DNA from: Parus major | Taxonomy: Eukaryota > Chordata > Aves > Passeriformes > Paridae | Length of the DNA stretch: 64,000 bases | Assembly (NCBI RefSeq): GCF_001522545.3 | Contig: NC_031770.1 | Location: 15,168,751-15,232,750, forward strand | Reading direction: 5' to 3' | In this document: one piece after another, positions 12,001 through 24,200 of the stretch | Layout of the letters: each line of letters starts with the position of its first letter | Position numbering within the stretch: position 1 is the first letter of the stretch | Program-made: the position numbers and the translations under genes | The notes under the pieces: model-generated | The model's database searches: none | Told to the model about the DNA's origin: nothing | The model's input: only the letters and a program-made list of their open reading frames with translations

Positions 12001-14932
12001 GAGTAAAGAGAAAAGCAATGATATGAAGAGCTTGGGAATGAATGTTTGTAAGATCAAGGATATACTGTGGAAAGAGAAGATCTTTGTTGCTTGATAAAAA
12101 AGAGACCATCAAAGGAGATATGTACTGAAGGAATAACACCAGTCTCTTGTAGACCTCTTGTTGGGGCAAATAAGCCCTGCTGAGTGTATAGGGAATTTCC
12201 CCTCAACTTATGCAGAGCCCTTCTGTGTTTCATGCATTCTTCAGCCTCACTGCTAGGGCTAAAAAAAACCAACAAAACTTGTCTGTAATGGCTTGGTGGT
12301 GATTTTGTGGAATCCTGTCAATTATCCACTAGAAAATATCTTCTGTTCCCTTTGCTCTCTGTTAGGATGGGGCCTATTTCTGTCTGAAGTGTCTCAACCA
12401 ACTTCAGATAAGGGTGTCCTGGAGATTAAATACTTCATAATCCTGGAATGTCCCAGAGCTTTCCTTCTGTACCTTCCTCAGCCTGAGATGTTAGAATATG
12501 GGAAAGGCAGGGAGCTTTTCAGAGGAAAATATTAATGGAAAATATAGGGAAATTGGGAAATCTGCCCCTACTTCTATCCACACTGGTACAGGATAACTTT
12601 TGTTATATTTAATAGAGAGTGTTTTAGTCAGGTTTTACATTACTTAGTATTTATATTGTTTGAAATTACTCTTCATTGCTCTGGGATCCTGCTGTGAGGA
12701 AGTTGCCTTGGTATTATTTTTATTTGGATTAATCTCATGAGGACAGATGAGCTCAAGTTAAACAGTCTGCACACAGAATTTTAAGATGTGATGACTTTGG
12801 ACCTGAGGCTCCCCAGGCCAAGTAGCCCTGCTCTAGATCAAATGTTAAATTTCCTTAATGTCCCATGATGCTCAAATCTGAGGGCTTTGAACTTACTTCC
12901 ACATTAACATGTCATTTCTCCTTATTACAGCTCTCCTGTGCTAGTGCAGAAACTCTAATGGAGGAGCCACAGGCTACCACTTGCAGCTGCAGTCCTGCTG
13001 TTTGAGCACCAATCCATCAGACAGCAGTGGAACATCACCTCTCATATTCTGGACAGGCAGGCTCTTCAGAATGTTTTCCAAGAAAATTATCTGCATAGAG
13101 CTCTGTAAAAATCTAATTCTACCCCATTAACCAATAGCTTATAACTGGCCCAGAAAAAAACCCCAGGTATAATAGCCCTGTGATAAATGGGGTAGCACTT
13201 AGTCAATTCATTTATGTATCTACTAAATGGATGCTTTAAACCCAAGAGCCTCACCTCTTAACCTTCCTGGTTAATGTTTCCAGATGACATGCCAAATGTA
13301 TCCATTTTATAAAAGCACATTAAATTTAGAGAGGGGAAAAATCTGGTCATCTTGGTTAAACAGGATTGTTTCATAAAGAATAATACTGAAATTGTATTAA
13401 CGAAGCTTCAAGACTGTTCTGACATTAAAAGGACTGATAATCATTCTCCATTTTGCTGTAACCAACTTGCTTATTAACTGTGTCTCAGCTCAGGACTCTA
13501 GTTTTGTACTGGGCTTCCCACTGTGCAAAAATAAAAGAGAAAGGTGACCCATGTGCCAGCAACCCAACCCAATGTGATAAAACACAACAGAGATGCTCCT
13601 CACAGGTCAGCCATGCTCAAAGTCAAGGGTCAGAACAGAGGTCTGTGCTTGGCAGTGTATTTAATGCATGCCAACAGTCTCATTCTCACTGCATTTTCCA
13701 CAGAGCTCGTGACAAATAATTTTAGGAGGGAATTTATAGGATGACCTTGAGGGTGATGTCATGGTGTTTAAACAGAGGGACTCCCTTGCTGCATTGTGTG
13801 GAAAAAACAGCTTATCAATGAGAGTGTTGTGCTTTGCTAAATGGAGACACTTGAGCTGCACGAAAAGAGGCCACAAAAGGCCTTCAAGGAGCAAAGGTAA
13901 GAAAGAAATTTGGGGCTGGTGCTGCTAACAGAAGAGTTAGGCAGAGCAGTGGCAGGAGGTGATAATGGTGCTGGGGTGGTGTGGTTACTCCCTTTTTCCC
14001 TCCTCTGCTTTTGCAGTGTCTCACTCAAGTGGCCCCCACTCTCTGTCAAATATATCCAACAGACTGTTCTGCTGAGCAGCCTCTTCAATGGGCTCTGATG
14101 TTTCCAGCCCAGCTGGGACTCTGCACACCCTCTGCACTGGCTTCCATCACCACATACAGGAGCACAAAGGAGCAAAGACATGTAGGGATGAAGAATAGGT
14201 CACACAGTTAACTTGCTGTGGCTATGCAGAACTCCAGGGTTGTTGCAAGGAGTCTGGAAGTGCAGCTCTCTCAAACTGTCCTGTATTGTAGCCTCTCTGC
14301 TCCATAGCTTTTCATTAGCATGTCAGAAATATGTAAAGAGCTGGAATCAGGAGTGATCTCCATCCTGAATATACTGGGAAAGTAGGATATTCAAAATGAT
14401 TGATGCTGTAAGATTTACAACACAGAAAGTCACTGGGACATAAGAAAGCAGCTCCTGAAAACATGGACAGTTGTAATCAAAGTCAGAGGCTGGATACATT
14501 TCAGGGAGGATGCAGCTCAGAGAATGAGAATGGAATATCCATTAGAAAGAAAGTATATCACAGATTTTATGTTTGACTAGGAAGACTGTTGAATCTTTGC
14601 CATTTGAGCTATTTAAAACATGCTTAGGATGATCCTGAAGTATTTGCTCCTGCCTTAGCCTAAGAGGTAGACATTGGTGATCTCTTGAGCTGGCTTCTGA
14701 CTCTCTATTATCTGAGTCCCTGGTATCAAATACTGCTTTTCTGTGTCAACAACCTGTCACTGAGATAATGCACTGGACTATTTTTTTTCTCCTGGGAGTC
14801 TTATTACCTTGTGGCACTTGATGCCACCAAATCATCTTTATTGCAGTCTCCCGTGGGGATTTGTGGTCAGCCATTCGAATGCAAGCTGCCCTCACCAAGC
14901 TAACATGGACAAATATTTACCTGCAGCAGAGC
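9091..14932. other. Intergenic, no gene recognised
   Basis: The longest frame (10747-11376, 209 codons, + strand) lacks domain features, and a stop-poor frame overlaps it on the other strand; I treat it as chance. A line near 10680-10730 (GAGGTTCAAAAAGCAACTGG, then ACAACTTCATGG) could be an ancient CR1/L3-like scrap. Confidence 0.6.
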
Positions 14933-14997
14933 ACAGGCAGCTGTAGCTGCAGGCTCCTCTTTATTTATAGAGGAGCCTGCAGCTACAGTCTGCCTGT
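14933..14997. repeat. Near-perfect inverted repeat (hairpin)
   Basis: The arms 14941-14960 and 14969-14988 are exact reverse complements over 20 bp (CTGTAGCTGCAGGCTCCTCT) with an 8-base TTATTTAT loop. Pairing continues outward for 8 more bp (14933-14940 with 14990-14997) after a single-base bulge at 14989. No flanking target duplication or transposon family was recognised. Confidence 0.95.
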
Positions 14998-15019
14998 CTT
15001 TGGTCACCTGCTCAGAGCT

Positions 15020-15200
15020 GAGGTTAACACATGAGTAAGCAGTAACCTCCTAAAGGCAAAACTGCATTTGCAGAGATCGCTTTATCCCAGTCACCGCTAT
15101 GGACGGATATGAAGTAATCCCTACGGACACGTGAAGGCTAAGCCTGCTTATCTGATGGTGCGAGGTCAGACAGAGGGACTGATAGGGGCAGGTGTTTATA
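15020..15200. promoter_or_regulatory. Candidate regulatory element near the 14.94-kb hairpin
   Basis: This is a cluster of CpGs with recognisable factor-site words: an E-box ACACGTGA at 15128-15135, a GATA-type CTTATCTGAT, and GTTAACAC. It lies just right of the hairpin. No ORF of interest overlaps. It is suggestive only. Confidence 0.25.
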
Positions 15201-18200
15201 GTAACAGCTCTGATTGCTCTGAAAAAAGACATCCCTCAAAGGGTTTCCTCAAAATATTGTCAGGTTAAAACACAAACTCTTGAGAAAATTAGGACTTTAA
15301 TAATATATCATCTCCTATTTAGATATTTTGAATCTCTCAAACAAGAAATAGCTATGAGATACTTTCTTAGAGAGCCCAAGTTTATCAGATGTCACCTTGC
15401 AGGGTTAAGCCGATTAGCACAATGGTTAGGGAGGAAACTCTCCCCACCAGGCACAGTTATAGTAGCCGAGGTAGCCAAGGTCTTACCCAGCCTCCATGGT
15501 TAGGCACAAGCTGTGGTGGACCCAGAGCCAAGCGTGGGCTGACCAGGCTGACACTCTGGTCCAGTTGGCTCCAGTCTTTCCCAATTAAAGAGCTGGGTTA
15601 TCCCTGCCTTCTCCTGCGTCAAGCCACCAGTCTCTCTGCAGAGGGAAGTGCACACTGTTCCATGGTCAAATTTGGCTGACGCTAGCCAATGGGCTCCAGA
15701 TTTGCTGAGGAGCAATCAAAGGGGAAACAGATGGAAAAGCAGCGTGAGAACATAAGCTTTGTTTCCTTAGAAAGCCAAGCTAAAATGTTGTTCTTGGTTT
15801 AGAATAGCAAATACAGCCTCACATGTGCACAGCAACTACTTCTGCTACAGCCTTTTGTCTCTCCTGGCTGCAAAGCCATGGAAGCCCTGTGAAATATTGC
15901 CATACCCACCATTCTTAGCTATGCCAACAAAGTATCTCAAAGAGCAGAATCTAAATTAATATCTCATTGACCCAAAGTAGGTTTGGTTCCCCTCTGTGTG
16001 CTGGCTCCTGTCAGTCCCGTGGAAATTCACCAGAGAATCCAGCCTTTGGAGCAGAGCTAGTTGATCAGTAAGCCAAGAACTGTATGCAGAAAAATTCCCC
16101 AGTTCACAGCAGCTTGTAAGGTGAAGTGGGCTCTTTGGGAGAAGAAAGGGGTGAGGGGTCTTTCTGCAGGTGGTAGATGCTGGAAGAGAAAGGCAGTCAA
16201 GGCAAGCAGGGAGCACATTTTGGAGCCAGTTGATGAGCTTCCCATTCAAAAAAATACCCTAGGCTTAAGAGCTGTGCATTTCTGTGTTACACCACAGAAT
16301 TCAGGTCTTAAGAGGGTACTTCAAAACAGCTGCTTTTCTGGTTTGCTGCAAGCAGTATCCTGGCTCATCCCTACAGTGACTTACACATGTACTTGTCCTG
16401 GAATATCCATAGTCCTCCCTGTCCTCAGCACAGCTGCCTTCCAGTCTGGGGCAGAGCAAGTTTCATGGGCCCAGAGGGGGTGAGGAACTAGTGTGGTGCA
16501 ATGAGAGGTTTGTCAGAGCAGGAGCAGTCCTGTGACCTCCTGACAAGCAAGGCAGCTTGGTCCATTCTTTCCCTCCTCTGTGCATGTGGAAGCAATGCAA
16601 ATCTGGCATAACCCTGGCTGATATTATTCATCAGAAGCTTTTTATTCATCAAATCTCACTTGATGGTGAGATTTGGCAACCAGCCAGTTCCATGGGGTGC
16701 TGTCTTCTTACAGCCATCATCATTTCATCTTCCCTAACATCTGCAAATTACCCTCCTTCAAATCATGCCTTTTAACTCCTCTTTTCTGGGATTTCAGTGA
16801 GAACTGTGGTTCACCCAGCAGCCTCTGATGTGATCTGCCCTTACCTCATTTTCTGTTTTTTCCTTCCTTGTGCTTCCTTCTCTGAAATAAAGCATGCTAA
16901 ATCTCAACATGAATTTTGAATGCTGTTTAATCCCAATCTCTGTTGTTTCCAATTTTACGCCTGTACATACAAGCTACCGGTGGAGCCCAGTATGAAAGAA
17001 AATATCCCAGCATATAGTTGGCAAATGCAGCATGCTCAGCTCTTTTCTCTAAATGCTGTTTCCCAGTGCTTTCTTCAGAGAATCATCCCTGATTAAATGT
17101 GCCAGTATTTTTCATTGCATTTGGAGGATCTGCAGATCCTTCAGAAAAGTGGAAGCATGAAAAAGTAAGTAGGTAACCAAGAGCAGTTTAAGGTGGAAAC
17201 TGCAATTGCACTTGCAATGTTTAAACCCAGATCTAGGGAAGAGATATCTCAGTGACTCCTGCACCCTTTAATCCCTTTGCAAACAGCAGCTGATGGCATT
17301 TGGATAAACATCTTCTGGAAGTGTGAATGAGAGACACCACAGTCATATCTGAGTTCAAGACTTCTTCAGGGTTTCCCAAGCTTTACAGTCAGACACTCCC
17401 AGACTCCAAGCCCTCTCCCTCAGATATTGCTGCTGCTGCTGTTGCTTCAAGCTTCTCACTGGATGGTGAACCTTGAGTTGAGGTGATTTTCACCAGCATG
17501 ATTGTGGAGGTTACCAAACTGCACTGCCCAGGCTGCCTGGCTGGTGAGATGGTTCAGCTGGCCTTGGTGCAGCTCTTGAGCTGGCCCAAGTTGGCAACCT
17601 CACATTTTTCTGCTAGGCAGGCACCAGTCCTGCTCTGCAGCAGGAAGGTTTGAGAAGGCAGTGTAGGATCCACCTCATTAGCCCAATGTGAACCACCTTG
17701 GTTTGACAGCAGGACCCTATAACTCAAAAAGCTGGAAGTGTTTTGCACTTTTTTCCAAGGAAGTTCATATTTTCACCTTTTAAATTGATCTCAGGAGCTT
17801 TTCACCGTACAGAATGAAAATTAAAAAAAAACAACAAAACCAAAACAAAACAAAAAAAACCCAACTAAACTAAATCCAACAGTCTAAGGCTAATGTGAAC
17901 AAAGAGCTCTCCTTTTGCCCCCTAAAATGGCACTTAATATTCTTCCTGTCCCTTGCCCAACAAGTGCTGTGTTTTCCTCATGGACCTTTTCTTGACCAGT
18001 GTGACACAAGCAGGTGAGACAGGACTGAAGACTGCAGCCTCTTTTTGGAAATCAAATGAAAAGCCCTGCCAAAGCCAGCAATGACTAATCCACTCACATA
18101 ATTAGTTGTGGGACAGATGACAATGATTTTCAGAACCCAATACTCCCTGTGAACTGCTGTCCCTGAAAACACTTTTGTGTGGAAATCTGTCAGTGTGCCC

Positions 18201-20046
18201 TCCACATAGGTCCCAGATATCTCCGCTTCTTCCCTCTCCCATTTCAAACCAGTATCACTCTGTTTTCAAAGAGCATATTTTAAGCCCCTCTGAGAGGAAG
18301 AAAGGGCTAGTGCTGGGAGATTTTTCCACTATACAGGTAACAGGAATTACATCTTGCAGCTGGTATTGCTTCACTCAGATGGAACTGGCAATCATTCCCC
18401 ACCGATGGTTTCTGCCAGTTAATTAAAAAGTGCTGTCGCCCCCCCGAGAGGGCTGTCCACACAAGGTCTCCTAGCCCAAATTTTCCAGGTGGTTTAGTTC
18501 CACTGGTGGGATCATGATGGGGGCCACCAGCAGAGATGTCAACTCCAGACAAAATCAATCATGAGCTTGGGCTGAGAATCATTCCCCACTCAAAGTGAAC
18601 TGGGATGGGAAAGAGAAATAAAGGGGGAAGGTCACATTCACTATAAAAATCTGCATCTAAAGATCAAATCCATTCCTAAGTGTCAGCACCAGCTTGACTT
18701 ATTAAAGCTGAAATTATTTTCTGAGGTTAATTTTCCTTTCCTTGCTTGTGTTAGCAGATCCTGCCTAGCAACAGAGGTGACCTCTCGAGGTTGCTTCTAG
18801 CAGCGTTTCACGTGGCTCTGTTTGTTCACTGTCTGCAGCTCCTTCCCATCCAGACAGCCCAACGAGAATAGCCAGTTTCTCCTCAGTATTATCCTCCAAT
18901 TGCTATGTGACAGCCCTGCTTTGTGGCATGTCAAGTTACAAACACTGTCAAGACAGATTTAAATCCCACAGAAAACAATTAATCTTTAAATAAAAATAAG
19001 TATCTATGAATCATTCCTTTTAAAAATAAGCACTTATGAGAATTCACACTGTCTTGAGTAGTAAAAGCTTCTGTTTGACTCTAGCAAAATCAGAGTAAAT
19101 CTGTGATAGAAATGGCTGGATTCCTAAAGCTTTTCTTCCCTCCCCTTCAATAAGGGATAAAGCTCAGGCCTTTATGGTCCCAGACAACCCCTGTTTTCTC
19201 AGCTTCTCTTTTTCAAATCAGGTTGAGTTTAATCTAAACTCTTAATTATAGAGTGGATCCTAAAAGCCGTTAAAATCAGGTGCCAATTACGAACTGCTCC
19301 TCAGTGATCCAGGCAGTGAGTTAATCACTGCCCTCACATCTGGTCCTGCCCCTACTGCCTTGCAAATCCCTGCCTGCAGACTGCTCCCAGCTGGGAACAG
19401 ATTAACCCCTTTCTCTCAAGCATCTGAACTGCTCTAAAGGCTATATCCAGGAGTATTCACATCCGCAAGCTGATATGTTTCCCTTTCAGCTCCCAGGTCC
19501 CACTGAGGGCCTCAGAGGGCAGGAGCAAGGCTTATAATAGGATAGATATGGAAAATATCTGTGAACAAAGCTTGGAATTGATTTCCTACATGCCTGAGAG
19601 AGTGTAAGGCAGCGTGCAGTGTGTGCAGGATAGGTCCCAGAGAGCCTGCAGAGTCTGCAGTCACAGCAAGAACAGATCACAGGAGAAGGAACCTGCACCT
19701 ATTCACCACATCTCTGCACGTGTTGCTTCGGTACTTTGAAGGGCTATTTATGCCTGACTTCTTTGCCTGGATGTAACCAATTCCTTTACCTCCCTTCTAC
19801 TTTAATACATGAGTTTGTATAAAAAAGAACAGTTGGGATGTGTTTCTACCATCACACAGAGCACTAAAGGTGATTTGCTTTTAAGGCTAACAGCAAAGTC
19901 CTTGCATTTTGCCAGCTTTTTTCTTGGCATAGAGTCATCTGGGTGCCAGAGAGGAGACCTCCTCTCCTGTTCACCATAGCACAGATGGCCTCCTCTTCCC
20001 TCCCAAGCCACAGTTTTGCTACAGCTCCAACAGCTATACATAGGTA
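15201..20046. other. Intergenic, no gene recognised
   Basis: No coding or mobile element could be supported. It contains the A-rich tract at 17.82 kb and a short (TGC)n-like run near 17429-17444. Confidence 0.6.
17822..17866. repeat. A-rich low-complexity tract
   Basis: This is a run of A9, ACAACAAAACC, (AAAAC)n and A8. I found no SINE or LINE body on either side, so it is not clearly a retroposon tail. Confidence 0.8.
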
Positions 20047-20105
20047 TTCCTGACATTGCTTTCCTGGTATATCTAACAGATATACCAGGAAAGCAATGTC
20101 AGGAA
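20047..20105. repeat. Perfect 28-bp inverted repeat with 3-nt loop
   Basis: The left arm 20047-20074 and right arm 20078-20105 are exact reverse complements over 28 bp (the left arm begins TTCCTGACATTGC), separated only by AAC. Such perfection implies recent origin or homogenisation. It does not match a transposon terminus I know. Confidence 0.97.
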
Positions 20106-20699
20106 ATTATGTCCTAGATTTGCCTTTGCACTTGACATAGGCTGATTTCTAGAAATGGGTAAAGACACCAGTGTTAGTTGGAAACTTGAGTCCTGCTCAG
20201 CTGGTAGGAAAAAATTCCTCGATGCTGTGTCTCTCAGTTTGAGAGCTGGTGTCATGAGCCAAAAATTGGTTTATAAACTGTCCTGTGTCATGCTGAGTAT
20301 TTATAATTCTACAACACTTTCCCAGAGAGGAGGGACCGCATAACAGCCCAGGCTTAAATGACTCCACAAAAAGCAAAGCAGTGGTGAATCAAGCTGTGCA
20401 CAGCAAGGACAAACAGCCTGTCAGAAAAGTCCCAAATGCTGATTTGCTTAAGGCAAAAAAACCACATTAAGTTATGATATTGCAGTGCAATATGCATTAA
20501 AGGTCTCATTGGTAAGGTGGTCTCCTGCATCAACAAAGCAGCTCAGGATATTTTCAAGTGGTTTCTATACACAGTTATTTCAGCTCAATGTTTGCTCAGT
20601 CTGCTTACTTTAAACAGTGGTGACAAGATAAATATCTGGGTTCCATTTTACTGTGTTTCTCAGCTTTATCCCAACACTACCCAGACTATTGTGTTGAAC

Positions 20700-21290
20700 A
20701 GCTGAATCGGAGCTGGAGCTTGCCCCTGCCTACATGCAAATGAATGATCAGATTTGTGGGTTTGGGCCAAAGAACTGGGGAACGCATTAAACAAACAAAC
20801 TGCAGAGCAGTAATTTAATAGCTAGGACGGGGCTAAGTATCATCTGCCCTCAAGTATGATGAGTCAATTGTAGACAGAGCTATATCACACAAAGAAAACC
20901 TCCCAGGCCACCCAAGATAAAAACCTGCGATTAAGGAAGTTTTGATTAACTTAAATCGATCATTTAACAAGCATCTCTTGTTCTGTCCCAATCGTGTTAG
21001 CGCACCGGGAAAGAGCGGGGAGCTCCACGCAGTGAGTCACTGCACACGGACACCCACCCCTGTCCCGAGAGCCACCGTGTTCCCTTTGCAGCACAAAACG
21101 ACAGGCAATAGTGACAGTGAGCCAGCACAGATGCCACTATGTGGGCTGCCCGTGGAGGGCTGTGTGGCAACCTAACGTGGCTCATGTGTGCATCACTGTC
21201 CCCGAAGTTAGGGATGTGGGCAGGAGTGATGTGTCACACGCTATCAATAGCCACTAACAGCGCCTTCAGAACCCGGGGGTAATTAACAAC
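20700..21290. promoter_or_regulatory. Candidate conserved regulatory element with an octamer site
   Basis: The block has a perfect octamer ATGCAAAT (20734-20741), homeodomain/POU-like AT words (TAATTTAATAG, TTGATTAACTTAAATCGAT) and then a CpG-rich half (about 21000-21270) in otherwise CpG-poor DNA. No coding exon is supported. This composition is typical of a long-range enhancer, but comparison with other birds is needed to establish that. Confidence 0.35.
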
Positions 21291-24200
21291 CACAGAAAAC
21301 TCACCTGCCCGACACATGGTTCAGCTCTCCTTTCAGTTGCTTATCAGTTGCTCAAGTGAATTTGCCAGGGAAAGCAAGCTTTTCCTGGTATTCCAAACTG
21401 ATTTGACCAATTTATTGTTTTAATCCATTCATTGGCTCTGTAATTTTGCTTTCTTGCCCCTAGTTCTGAGCTGTTCCTTGTGTTTAATCAGCTCCTGTTT
21501 TTCATGTAAGTGTCACTGCATTTATCTTGTTTGCTTGCTATTTTGGGGGAGAGTACCGCACTGGTCTATTCTTTTGGGAGCTACCCACAACAGGTATTCC
21601 AAACAGAAACACATTTTCTCGTGATTTACTCGGCCTGGGAGAAACCAGCTCCCCTTGCCCACAGGCAGTTACACTGTCTGCATTCTGTGAGTGTCTGAGT
21701 TTGCTTCTCAGCTTAAGGTAGCAAGGGAAGAAAAAAAAACAACCCCCAGACAAAGCTGAAATCCCCAGCAGGTTTGACTACCAGATTTTATCTGTCAGGG
21801 GAGGAGAAGCATGGAAAGGGCTCTGTGAGATCACTACTGAATTGATACTGGGAGACAGGAAAAGAGGAAGACACAGGTCAATTGAGTATCAAGTTCAAAA
21901 GCATCCCAATCCTTGTGATGTTCTTCTTCTTGAATTAATTTGTTCTCAACTATCTAAAATTGGATCTTCCCAAAGTGAGTTAGAAACTGCCAAGTGTCTG
22001 CATGATTTTTTGGGCAAAAATCTGCAAGGGATTGGAATGAGATCAGACCTGTTTCTCTTGCTAGCTGATCAGATTTGAACCTGAGATTCCGCCAGTCTGA
22101 GGTCAGTACATTTCCACAGAGAAAAGTCACACTAAATTATAATAGTTGAGTTTTTGAAAAACAAGAATAGGAAATTGCAATGTAAGTCCTGTACTGCATG
22201 AAATTTAAATGAATCTGTTCCTATCACCCACTTCCTTGTGCCATTTTACCTCTAAAGTATAGTCATGACTCTGAGGGCACTCGAAGACCTTAATTGCACT
22301 AGCTGGCCTCACCAGCAGCTGTGTTTAGCTCTTGTGCCATCCCTGAGAGCTCGCCTGTGCTGTCTCTGCCTCCAGCTGCTGGCTTGCCTGCCCTCTGGGA
22401 ACATCAGGCCATTGCTGTGCCCTGGCAAATACTCTGAAGGCTGTTTTCCATGTGGCTTTCAAGGGCTGAGTGGTTAATTAGTTCAGTCTAACGAGTCTTT
22501 CCAAACTAGATTGATTGGTCTAGATTTTAACAGGGTACCTGTGAAAGTTCATTTGTTTTTTGCTGTTTAGAGGCTCTGAAGGGGTGATCCCTCTATGTAG
22601 CCTCCCACACTCCAGGCTGAGGCTGCACTATGAGCTAAGTCCCTATTGCCTAAGTCTCTGAAATGAACGGGAGTGAGGCACCTACATGATGCCTTTTGGA
22701 AATCTGTCTAAACACTGTAATAATAACAAATAGCTGTCACATTAGCAGATGCCTAGAAGCTTGACTAATAATGATGCAACAACAGTATGATGAAATACTC
22801 TTCCATGCTTTATTGGCAAGTTAGTGAGGTGCTTCTTTTCTTTGTTCCTGCTTTATGCCCCCTCAAAATGCATGGATTGTCCATCTCTTCCCCTAAAGAC
22901 TTCCTCTTCAAGGACCTAGCCTGACATGCCCTCCATCCTGGTCCATATCAAGTGGTCGCTGCTGCAGCTCAGCTCCCTGCACTGTTGATGCCTTGTTGCC
23001 TGCCTGTGTTACACTTGTTGATGCATAATCATGTGTGAAGGCAAATATTCCCATCATGTCACATCCTGCAAACCTAGGAAGGGACCTTGCTCAACTCTGT
23101 CAAATGTGAACAATCTGCATGTGGAGTCCCAGTGAAATGAGAAAACTGAATCAGGCACATTGTGTGTTGCTTACATGAGTCATGTACTACAGTTTTGCGA
23201 GCCCACCTGAGTTTAAATCTGTAGTAATTCTTATTGTAATTCTTGTTCTCACCTGTTTCACTGGCTGATGAGTGACCCAGCTGCCTTTACTGGAAGTCCC
23301 TTGCTGGTGTAACTCAGAGCCTTGTGTAACTTGCACGTGTGACTTGCCCTGCGCAAGGCAATGCGCATGTGATGAATAATTGCATTGCTCGCCATATAAG
23401 TAACTGACCACATGAAAACCCTCAAGCACCCTTCCTTTGGGCTGTCATACAAAATGGAGCCTGGAAAGCAAACAGATGGAAGACTCTTTTCCTTGTGCTC
23501 CTGGCCTAACCCTGACAGTCCCCCTCTGGCAGGACAAGGGGCTTCAGTTCATTTGCTTGTACTGTCATATACACATAATTTTTTATCTCTGTAGCAAGAA
23601 CTGCATTGCTTACTCAGTTTAGCAAACTACTTGAGAATCTTTGTGCACATGATACCGTGTGTTCTGATGTATGACTACAGAGAACTTCCTCCTTTTTGTT
23701 ATTATTGTACCTGGGAAGGAAAGAAATCCTTTCTCACTTCTGTGGAGGTCTCAGGAATGCCCTGGAATAAACCGTGGATCATCTTTCCTAGGCTGCCCCA
23801 GAGGCAAACACGTTACTGTTTACTCAGCTGTGCAGCTGGGCTCCGAGGGACAGCCCCCTCGCAGACCTCTGAAGCACTTGCTGAAGGGGAGCTGGGCGTT
23901 TTCTGTTTCCTCAGGGGTGGGCTCCTCTCACAGGCTTCACTTGCTGAAACACGATGTTCCTGCAGGGAGCGGTGCCACCCACGGGCCATGGCTGACAGAC
24001 AGAAACCAGATGTGAAGTCTCCCTTCTCAAGGTTTCTCCATCCTGGAGACTGGTGTTAAACACAGACACACATCTGCTGAGTTCTCCTCCTGGTCTCACA
24101 TGCATTGTACCTTCACTGTTTGACTGTCTGACAATGGCCAAGGACCACAAAAGGATCACAAAATAAGTCTCTACCCCATCATTTCAGTGATATGGATGAA

